From Bacillota bacterium (GTDB lineage Bacteria > Bacillota > Desulfotomaculia > Desulfotomaculales > Desulfotomaculaceae): 5,939 bases of DNA. Both the position numbers and the translations under genes were made by a program. The stretch spans positions 1 to 5,939 of the forward strand of contig JAMCWI010000141.1 of the NCBI GenBank assembly GCA_023481335.1. Reading direction: 5' to 3'. The notes beneath the pieces are model-generated. The model ran no database searches. It was not told the DNA's origin and saw only the letters and a program-made list of their open reading frames with translations. Of this stretch, positions 1 through 4,605 are shown in pieces (the first letter of the stretch is position 1; every line of letters begins with the position of its first letter).

Positions 1-54
1 TGATGCAGAGGCTGACCGACACCGGAGCGATGGACTACACCATCATCGTTTCCG
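1..54 (+). repeat. inverted copy of an internal atpA segment (fold-back junction)
   Basis: Bases 1-54 are the exact reverse complement of 347-400, with position n pairing with 401-n and the first mismatch at 55/346. Read on the plus strand, they encode alpha residues of the VMQRLTDTGAMDYTIIVS segment. They therefore form a second, oppositely oriented piece of the same gene, joined directly to the native atpA sequence that ends near 52-55. Identity without any difference suggests a very recent or in-vitro origin. Confidence 0.95.
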
Positions 55-1022
55 GCCTGGGTCTCAATGATCGGCAGCGCGGTCATGGAACCGGCGCCGA
101 GGTCGTCAGAGAGCTTGCAGGCCCGCTCTAAAAGCCGGCTGTGCAGGTTGAAAACGTCGCCCGGGTAAGCCTCGCGGCCCGGCGGGCGGCGCAGCAGCAG
201 GGACAGCTCGCGGTATGCGGAAGCCTGCTTCGAAAGGTCGTCGTAAATGATCAACACATGTTTGCCCTGCGCCATGAACTCTTCGCCCATGGCCGCTCCG
301 GCGAACGGCGCGATATAGAGGAGCGGCGCCGGGTCGGAGGCGGTGGCGGAAACGATGATGGTGTAGTCCATCGCTCCGGTGTCGGTCAGCCTCTGCATCA
401 CGTTGGCCACAGTGGACTGCTTTTGCCCGACGGCCACGTAAATGCAGATGACGTCCCCGCCCTTCTGGTTGATGATGGCGTCAATGGCGATGGCTGTCTT
501 GCCGGTCTGGCGGTCGCCGAGGATAAGCTCGCGCTGGCCGCGGCCGATGGGAATCATCGAGTCGATGGCTTTCAGTCCGGTCTGCAGCGGCTGGTGCACC
601 GACTTGCGGAAAATAACGCCGGGGGCGATCTTTTCAACCGGGTTGAACTTGTCGCTCTTGATCGGACCCTTGCCGTCCAGGGGCAGTCCGAGGGGGTTAA
701 CCACCCGGCCGATCAGGGCGTCGCCGACGGGCACCGATACGATCCGCCCGGTGCGCTTGACCGTGTCCCCTTCTTTGATCTGGGTATAGGGTCCGAGAAT
801 AACACAGCCGATGTTGTCTTCTTCCAGGTTTAAGGCCATACCGAGCACGCCGCCGGTGAACTCTAAAAGTTCCATGGACATGCAGCCCATCAGGCCGTAG
901 ACGCGGGCGATACCGTCGCCGACCTGGATGACGGATCCGACGTCGGCCACCTCAATCTGTGACTGGTACTTGTCTATTTGCTGCTTTATAATCGAACTGA
1001 TCTCTTCAGGTCGCAAATTCAT
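1..1022 (-). CDS. atpA: ATP synthase F1 subunit alpha, 5' part only (C-terminus missing)
   Basis: Alpha subunit of the F1 head, which with beta forms the nucleotide-binding hexamer (EC 7.1.2.2). The ATG at 1020-1022 follows AAGGGGTGA at good spacing, 24 bp after the atpH stop. The protein starts MNLRPEEISSIIKQQI and shows the N-terminal beta-barrel (VGDGIARVYGL, residues 34-44), the Walker A loop GDRQTGKT (169-176, Lys175/Thr176), the Walker B strand HVLIIYDD (255-262) and LPIIETQAG (316-324). Homology ends at residue 324 (position 51), where DVSAYIPTNV-type sequence would be expected. The frame stays open to the window edge, but codons after 324 read the antisense of an inverted copy of atpA itself and are not real alpha sequence. 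About 175-180 C-terminal residues are missing. Identity is certain; the C-terminal boundary is a junction, not a stop. Confidence 0.96.
   Translation of the reverse strand, partial: MNLRPEEISSIIKQQIDKYQSQIEVADVGSVIQVGDGIARVYGLMGCMSMELLEFTGGVLGMALNLEEDNIGCVILGPYTQIKEGDTVKRTGRIVSVPVGDALIGRVVNPLGLPLDGKGPIKSDKFNPVEKIAPGVIFRKSVHQPLQTGLKAIDSMIPIGRGQRELILGDRQTGKTAIAIDAIINQKGGDVICIYVAVGQKQSTVANVMQRLTDTGAMDYTIIVSATASDPAPLLYIAPFAGAAMGEEFMAQGKHVLIIYDDLSKQASAYRELSLLLRRPPGREAYPGDVFNLHSRLLERACKLSDDLGAGSMTALPIIETQAGNDDGVVHRSGVGQPLH
347..400 (-). repeat. source arm of the 54-bp inverted repeat, inside atpA
   Basis: This is the native copy of the segment found inverted at 1-54. It lies in frame in atpA just after the conserved VAVGQKQSTVANVMQ stretch and continues normally into the ATASDPAPL motif. 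It is thus the original, and the copy at the window edge is the displaced one. The two arms are separated by 292 bp. Confidence 0.93.
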
Positions 1023-1046
1023 CTACTTATTTCACCCCTTGTCCGG

Positions 1047-1589
1047 TTAACTTATAGCCTTTAAGCGCTCTCTCATGTCACATAACCTTGTTTTGACGCT
1101 GCCGTCGATAATTTTATCCCCTATCCGCACTACTACCCCGCCGACGAGCGATGGGTCAACACTGTATGACACCCGCACTGTTTTGCCGGTCATTTTGGCC
1201 AGGGTCTTGTCCATACCGGCTTTTTCCGCGTCGTTCAGCTCCACCGCTGAAGTAACACTGGCTGTCACTGTATTTCGCCCTTCGTTGGCCCGCTTGACGA
1301 ATTCGGCCGTAATATCTCCAAAAAAGGTCTCACGCCGGCGATCCACCAGCAGAGCCAGGAAATTGGCCGTAACAGGGGATATCTTGCCGGAAAAGAGCTT
1401 TTCCAGCAGCTCTTTTTTATCGTCCGCGGTGATCTGGGGGTGGAAAAGGACTTTTTGCAATTCTTCGCTTTCGTTCAGGATAACCTCCAGGGACTTCAAC
1501 TCCTGCTCGATCCGGTCGACCGCGTTATCCCTGACGGCTATATCATACAGCGCTTCGGCGTAGCGGCCGGCAACAGCCCCTTTTAGCAT
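1047..1589 (-). CDS. atpH: ATP synthase F1 subunit delta
   Basis: Delta (OSCP-type) subunit of the peripheral stalk, which fixes the b dimer to the top of the alpha/beta head. The 180 residues match the usual family length. The N-terminal helical domain opens AGRYAEALYDIA (residues 7-18), and FHPQITADDKKELLEKLF (49-66) is typical. The C-terminal family signature is at 144-168 and contains VDPSLVGGVVVRIGDKIIDG. The ATG at 1587-1589 overlaps the end of atpF by 7 bp (ATGCTAA), so the two stator subunits are probably translationally coupled. AGGGG lies upstream within atpF. No anomalies are seen. Confidence 0.97.
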   Translation of the reverse strand: MLKGAVAGRYAEALYDIAVRDNAVDRIEQELKSLEVILNESEELQKVLFHPQITADDKKELLEKLFSGKISPVTANFLALLVDRRRETFFGDITAEFVKRANEGRNTVTASVTSAVELNDAEKAGMDKTLAKMTGKTVRVSYSVDPSLVGGVVVRIGDKIIDGSVKTRLCDMRERLKAIS

Positions 1590-2071
1590 GGCAATTCCCC
1601 TGCCTCTTTAATGAATTCCTGAACCATGCTGTGCTGGATGTCGTCCGTAATCTTCCGGCCGATAATTTTGCCGGCCACCAGAACGGACAGGTTGGCCACC
1701 TGGTCGCGAAGTTCGGCCATGGCCTTGTCTTTTTCGCGCTGTATTTCGGCGAGAGCTGCCTCTTTTTGCCTGACAGTCTCTTTCTTGGCGTTTTCCAGGA
1801 TCTCCGCGGCCTGATCTTCGCCTGCCTTGGAGGCTTTCTGGATGATCTCCTGGGCCTGTTCGCGGGCGCGCCGCATTTCGGCCTCGTAGCCGGCTTTCAA
1901 CTGCTCGGCTTCCTGCCGCTCTTTTTCAGCTGCGGCGACATTGTTCTCAATATGATCTTGGCGGTCCTGCAGTACTTTTGTCAGCGGTTTGTAGACCACA
2001 GCGCGCAGGAATATCAATAAGATTATGAAGTCAGCTATTTGCGCTAGCAGAGTTGCATTAAACTCTAACAC
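1583..2071 (-). CDS. atpF: ATP synthase Fo subunit b
   Basis: Subunit b of the peripheral stalk: one N-terminal membrane anchor and a long alpha-helical dimer reaching up to delta. I chose the GTG at 2069-2071 because AAAGGAGGGG ends 5 nt upstream. A TTG at 2087-2089 would give six extra residues translated from that ribosome binding site. From GTG the product is 162 aa, normal for the family. The membrane helix is about residues 5-26 (NATLLAQIADFIILLIFLRA). KPLTKVLQDRQDHIENN follows, then a charged Ala/Glu/Lys/Gln-rich coiled coil to about 130, and the delta-binding end LVAGKIIGRKITDD. The gene follows an exceptionally long gap after atpE and overlaps atpH by 7 bp. Confidence 0.96.
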   Translation of the reverse strand: MLEFNATLLAQIADFIILLIFLRAVVYKPLTKVLQDRQDHIENNVAAAEKERQEAEQLKAGYEAEMRRAREQAQEIIQKASKAGEDQAAEILENAKKETVRQKEAALAEIQREKDKAMAELRDQVANLSVLVAGKIIGRKITDDIQHSMVQEFIKEAGELPC

Positions 2072-2073
2072 CG

Positions 2074-2116
2074 GTTCCCCTCCTTTCAACTCCCTGCCTT
2101 TTCAAGGTAGTTGAAT
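2074..2116 (-). promoter_or_regulatory. atpF ribosome binding site and leader box
   Basis: AAAGGAGGGG immediately before the GTG start is a near-ideal Shine-Dalgarno sequence and decides the start of atpF. Further upstream (2097-2116) is a CCTTGAAAAGG mini-hairpin preceded by ATTCAA. A close relative of this arrangement occurs in the leader of atpE (2802-2823). Confidence 0.7.
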
Positions 2117-2381
2117 AAAACGCGCTATTCCAGCTTAAAAGGATAAACCCTAGAAGATGTTGTTCGGCAGTCGCAGAAACTCCCACTTTTTGTAAAAACG
2201 GCTTTAACGTATTACCGGGCGGGCCGGCATTGTAATATCTTCAGGCAGGCCTTAGCCCCGGATATCTCTTTGCTTTTCTAAAGCAATTTTCCTTGTTTTT
2301 TGACCTGTCCGGTGATGTTGGGTTACAGGAACCCGGCCGTTAGACGCCAGATTCCTGTAGCTTCCAACTCCATTAATCCAT
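2117..2381. other. non-coding part of the atpE-atpF gap
   Basis: This stretch lies between the repeat arrays and the atpF leader and has no supported gene. Visible structure is limited to short inverted repeats: TTGCTTT/AAAGCAA with a 3-nt loop (2270-2286), GGGTT/AACCC with a 5-nt loop near 2320-2334, and an imperfect ATTACCGG...GTAAT palindrome (2211-2236). None has the GC stem plus T-tract of a minus-strand terminator, and I see no convincing promoter for atpF. Short open frames on the minus strand here run out of the repeats and look like chance translations. Confidence 0.6.
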
Positions 2382-2454
2382 CGGGGACATTCTCTGTAAT
2401 CGGGGACATTCCTCTGTAATCGGGGACATTCCTCTGTAATCGGGGACATTCCTC
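2382..2454. repeat. tandem array A, 20-bp unit, 3.7 copies
   Basis: The unit CGGGGACATTCCTCTGTAAT is repeated head to tail. Copy 1 is 2382-2400 with one C missing, copy 2 is 2401-2420, copy 3 is 2421-2440, and a partial copy 4 at 2441-2454 runs into the centre of a hairpin. Each copy carries the core GGGGACA (2383, 2402, 2422 and 2442). Near-identity of the copies suggests recent expansion, and copy number may vary between strains. Confidence 0.95.
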
Positions 2455-2470
2455 GTAGAGGTGTGTCCCC
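2442..2470. repeat. central hairpin joining the two arrays
   Basis: The arms GGGGACATTCCTC (2442-2454) and GAGGTGTGTCCCC (2458-2470) pair over 13 positions with two internal mismatches around a 3-nt loop. The other core pairs 2422/2486, 2402/2508 and 2383/2524 nest outside it around the same centre, near 2457. Such a structure could form a cruciform in DNA or a long interrupted hairpin in the atpE-atpF mRNA. The look resembles REP/RAYT-type palindromic elements, but no transposase gene is present in the window. Confidence 0.85.
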
Positions 2471-2539
2471 ATTCCTTTATCGGTGTGTCCCCATTCCTTT
2501 ATCGGTGTGTCCCCATTCCTTTTTGTCCCCATTCCTTTT
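2460..2539. repeat. tandem array B, 22-bp unit, about 3.7 copies
   Basis: The 22-bp unit begins GGTGTGTCCCCATTCC and is repeated at 2460-2481 and 2482-2503, then shorter at 2504-2523, with a truncated TGTCCCCATTCCTTTT copy at 2524-2539. Each copy carries the core TGTCCCC (2464, 2486, 2508 and 2524), the reverse complement of the array A core. The array ends 17 bp after the atpE stop codon in the direction of transcription. Confidence 0.95.
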
Positions 2540-2556
2540 AGAAAGTACGATTCCGG

Positions 2557-2790
2557 TTAGGACGCTTTCCCCAAGAGCATGAAAGCGATAACGACCGCGA
2601 TAATAGGCATAGCTTCGATCAGACCGACGGAGATGAACATAAGGGTTTGAAGAGTACCCTTTGCCTCCGGTTGACGGGCAATACCTTCGACCGTCTTTCC
2701 GCTGACGAGACCATCACCGATACCGGCGCCCAGAGACGCTAAACCCACTGCCAGAGCGGCTCCAAGAGCAGCAGCTGCGGATAGTTCCAT
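2557..2790 (-). CDS. atpE: ATP synthase Fo subunit c
   Basis: Subunit c (proteolipid), two transmembrane hairpin helices that form the rotor ring. The start is the ATG at 2788-2790 behind AAAGGAGGGG; an upstream in-frame ATG at 2868 would read through the intergenic region and the end of atpB and is rejected. The product is 77 aa. Helix 1 is about residues 5-30 and ends AGIGDGLVSG, the polar loop carries ARQPEAKG (38-45), and helix 2 (about 47-73) carries the ion-binding Glu59 in GLIEAMPI. Residues after the Glu are Ala-Met rather than the Ser-Thr of sodium-type rings, so proton coupling is inferred. Asp26 sits where sodium rings have Gln; the same GIGDG is known in mycobacterial c. It lies 46 bp after atpB. 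Confidence 0.97.
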   Translation of the reverse strand: MELSAAAALGAALAVGLASLGAGIGDGLVSGKTVEGIARQPEAKGTLQTLMFISVGLIEAMPIIAVVIAFMLLGKAS

Positions 2791-2793
2791 TAA

Positions 2794-2823
2794 TTTCCCC
2801 TCCTTTCCAAGGTAAAATTGAAT
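2794..2823 (-). promoter_or_regulatory. atpE ribosome binding site with overlapping mini-hairpin
   Basis: AAAGGAGGGG ends a few bases before the atpE ATG. Just upstream, CCTT in ACCTTGGAAAGGAGG can pair with the AAGG that belongs to the Shine-Dalgarno sequence (3-nt loop), which could modestly mask it. Preceded by ATTCAA, this arrangement recurs ahead of atpF. Confidence 0.6.
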
Positions 2824-2836
2824 GCAAAAATGTTGT

Positions 2837-3571
2837 TTAATGGTGGTCTGCAACCGCCTGGGACACATAAACGATACTGAGCATGGTAAAGATGAATGCC
2901 TGAATGAGTCCTACGAAGATACTGAAGGCCAGCCAAATGGTCGATGCGACGAACCCGCCGAGCACATGGGTCCAGCCGCCTAAAAGGCCCAGCAAGACGG
3001 CGACCAGCACCTCGCCGGCATAAATGTTCCCGTATAGACGGAAGGTCAGCGTAATGGGCTTGGCTAAATCCTCAACTATGATGATGGGAAGGAAAAGTGG
3101 GAAAGGCTCAAGGTAATGTTTGAAGTATTTCAGCCCCTTATACCTGATCCCGAAGATGAAGATCAGGAAAAAGGTGCATAGCGCCAGGGCCATTGTGGTG
3201 TTGTAGTCCGCCGTCGGGGAACTCATGGTAGGGACTAGTCCGATCAGGTTGGAAAACAATATAAAGATGAAATACGTTATTACAATGGACAGCAGGGCGT
3301 TGCCTTTTTTCTTGTCCATGTTTTCATAGACCAGCCCCCTGATGAACTCCCAGACCGCCTCCAAGACGTTTTGGGTGCCGTTCGGCCGCCGCATGTTGGC
3401 GTTGCGGGTGGCCACGATGCCGAAAATGGCTACCAGGATCATGACGACCCAGGTCATAACCATGGTCTTGACGTTGAAAGCAAGGTGCATGTTGCCTACC
3501 GTCACCTCATAGGGATGGTGCGGCCATTGCCAGAAATTCAGTCTCTCTTCCACTTGTTCAAAACTCAGCAT
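2837..3571 (-). CDS. atpB: ATP synthase Fo subunit a
   Basis: Subunit a, the membrane stator that supplies the ion half-channels next to the c ring. The 244 residues are typical of bacterial a subunits. Helices begin about residue 35. The key fifth-helix motif is LAKPITLTFRLYGNIYAGE (169-187), with the essential Arg178. The last helix contains FVGLIQAFIFTMLSIVYV (219-236), with Gln224 matching the conserved E. coli Gln252, and the product ends in a short ADHH tail. The ATG at 3569-3571 lies 5 bp after the atpI stop, and its ribosome binding site (AAAGGGGTGA) overlaps the last codons of atpI, so coupling to atpI is likely. Confidence 0.97.
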   Translation of the reverse strand: MLSFEQVEERLNFWQWPHHPYEVTVGNMHLAFNVKTMVMTWVVMILVAIFGIVATRNANMRRPNGTQNVLEAVWEFIRGLVYENMDKKKGNALLSIVITYFIFILFSNLIGLVPTMSSPTADYNTTMALALCTFFLIFIFGIRYKGLKYFKHYLEPFPLFLPIIIVEDLAKPITLTFRLYGNIYAGEVLVAVLLGLLGGWTHVLGGFVASTIWLAFSIFVGLIQAFIFTMLSIVYVSQAVADHH

Positions 3572-3576
3572 ATCTC

Positions 3577-4014
3577 TTATCTCACCCCTTTCTGATTTAA
3601 ATTTTTATTGTATCTGAAAGCTGCGCTTTCTCTTGCTTCGCGGATGAGTCCTCCGACTGTTATAAAAGTAAAAAGGCAGGGGGCGATAAACATGCCTGCT
3701 GCCGTGGCGAAAATATTTATATTTACTATTTGGACGCGGGAAACAAAAAAGAGGACGGCAATAACAACGGATAGGCGCATTGGAAAGCCGGCCTGCATCT
3801 TAGCTTTGGCGGACGGTATTGCAATATTTTCGATGGCGCGTATGCGCCGTCCCAAAAAATAGGCATTCCACATGCCTGCGGCAGCGCCTATGAACAGTCC
3901 GAGGACCACGGGATCCGCCGGCTTCAGCAGCAGCATAAGGCAAAAGAACACCAGAATGCCCGCAGATAATTTTAGGGTCCTGGACAGCTGACCGCCAAAA
4001 TCCCAATCCTGCAT
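3577..4014 (-). CDS. atpI: ATP synthase protein I, small membrane protein
   Basis: AtpI family (ATP-synt_I) membrane protein of 145 aa encoded directly before atpB, its standard position. Four hydrophobic segments are seen at about residues 15-30, 35-55, 78-92 and 98-120, with a positive loop FLGRRIRAIENIA between the second and third. AtpI proteins are not part of the finished enzyme; in studied bacteria they help c-ring assembly or stability, and a role with AtpZ in Mg2+ supply has been proposed. The sequence alone cannot decide between these. The start ATG (4012-4014) follows GGGAG near the end of atpZ, only 6 bp downstream of the atpZ stop. Sequence conservation in this family is low, so the call rests on topology and position. 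Confidence 0.88.
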   Translation of the reverse strand: MQDWDFGGQLSRTLKLSAGILVFFCLMLLLKPADPVVLGLFIGAAAGMWNAYFLGRRIRAIENIAIPSAKAKMQAGFPMRLSVVIAVLFFVSRVQIVNINIFATAAGMFIAPCLFTFITVGGLIREARESAAFRYNKNLNQKGVR

Positions 4015-4020
4015 TATTTA

Positions 4021-4290
4021 CTACTCCCTCTCCCTGAAAAAACCCGTTAAGGTTTTATATACACCAACAATACCGGCGAAAATCCCTAACAGCACTCCCG
4101 CCAGCATGAACCATGGGCCGGTGGCTAATTTTTTATCTAAATACTGCCCGCCGTAGTAGCCCAGCACCACTGTCAAAGCCAGTTCCGCACTGATCGTGGT
4201 GGTGAGCGCCAGAGCCTGCAGCGCCCCTCCCTGGTCCTTTTTTTTATTCTCTTTTTTCTTATCTTTTTTATTATCTATCTTTGCTGCCAT
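4021..4290 (-). CDS. atpZ: AtpZ/AtpQ-type small membrane protein, first gene of the atp operon
   Basis: An 89-residue protein of the ATPase_gene1 (AtpZ/AtpQ) family. A very Lys-rich cytoplasmic N-terminus (residues 4-19) precedes two membrane helices at about 24-48 and 61-80. They are separated by the family-typical turn GYYGGQYLDKKLATGPW (45-60), and the second helix contains FMLAGVLLGIFAGIVGVYK. Proteins of this family sit at the head of atp operons, often beside AtpI, and are thought to support Fo assembly or cation supply. The ATG at 4288-4290 has only a weak AGG upstream, and that AGG lies in an AGGCT-GA-AGCCT inverted repeat, so translation may be modest. An eight-A run followed by G in the Lys-rich part is noted under findings. 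Confidence 0.9.
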   Translation of the reverse strand: MAAKIDNKKDKKKENKKKDQGGALQALALTTTISAELALTVVLGYYGGQYLDKKLATGPWFMLAGVLLGIFAGIVGVYKTLTGFFRERE

Positions 4291-4589
4291 AAGGCTTCAG
4301 CCTACTTGCACACCAAAAAACTTTTTAAAAATTGCCCTTAAAATGATAGCGCTTAAAACAGGTTTCCTTGTGAAAGTATGAACGCAGATGGGTATCAAAA
4401 ACAGTCAATTAATTAATTTCTACACAAACGCCATTATTCCTCCACCCTGAAAAAGAATTTTTCTAAAAGGACGGATTTTTTTTAACCCCTCGCGGCCCCT
4501 GCAAAATGCGACAGGGTACGGTTCTCTTGCCGCACTTTGGTTTACTTAAGTTAGCTTTCACGGAGAGCTTTGCCCCATACTTTTTTATT
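4291..4589 (-). promoter_or_regulatory. wecB-atpZ intergenic region, presumed atp promoter region
   Basis: A 299-bp AT-rich gap with no supported gene. On the minus strand AAATTAATTAA directly precedes TTGACT (4403-4408), a good UP element plus -35 hexamer. The nearest -10-like hexamer, CATACT (4375-4380), is 22 bp away, which is too far for a standard sigma-A promoter. TATCAT (4343-4348) is a better -10 sequence but lacks a matching -35. A GGAGG-led four-codon frame lies at 4420-4434. No canonical terminator of wecB is seen, so read-through into atp is possible. Promoter presence is inferred from the gap, not proven. Confidence 0.35.
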
Positions 4590-4605
4590 TTATTCCTGTA
4601 TGGGC
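4574..4605. repeat. inverted repeat spanning the wecB stop codon
   Basis: CCCATAC (4574-4580) pairs with GTATGGG (4598-4604), extendable by one G-C pair with a bulge, around an AT-rich 17-nt loop that contains the wecB stop. On the transcribed strand it is not followed by a T-tract, so it is not a classical intrinsic terminator. It may protect or shape the 3' end of the wecB message, or be chance. Confidence 0.4.

Noticed and set aside
141..833. Long plus-strand open frame (230 codons) across the atpA region
   Set aside because: It is the antisense of a highly conserved atpA reading frame with Walker motifs. Its protein is rich in Gly, His, Asp and Val with no recognisable domain, typical of a shadow frame in GC-rich coding DNA.
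2072..2089. atpF starting at TTG 2089
   Set aside because: The first codons would be the ribosome binding site itself (AAA GGA GGG GAA). The GTG at 2071 is correctly spaced and gives the usual N-terminus.
2270..2290. Hairpin TTGCTTT/AAAGCAA followed by TTTT as a terminator
   Set aside because: The T-run follows the stem only on the plus strand, where no gene is transcribed into it, and the stem is short and AT-rich.
2252..2532. Two short minus-strand open frames (65 and 69 codons) through the repeat arrays
   Set aside because: Their sequences (ECPRLQRNVPDYR, MGTKRNGDTPIKEWGHT) are direct translations of the 20- and 22-bp repeats and have no domain or own ribosome binding context beyond the purine-rich repeat itself.
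2382..2539. CRISPR array
   Set aside because: The units are contiguous, without unique spacers, and the two halves have inverted cores. There are no cas genes. This is a tandem/palindromic repeat.
2791..2868. Longer atpE starting at an upstream ATG (103 aa)
   Set aside because: The added residues MCPRRLQTTIKQHF… come from the end of atpB and the intergenic spacer and include the translated Shine-Dalgarno sequence. The ATG at 2790 has a perfect site and gives normal length.
4508..4530. GGGTACGGTTCTCTTGCC segment as a second REP-like fragment
   Set aside because: It loosely recalls GGGGACGGTTCTC-type intergenic repeats that I associate with anaerobic Bacillota, but there is one imperfect copy with no partner arm in the window, so I cannot support it.
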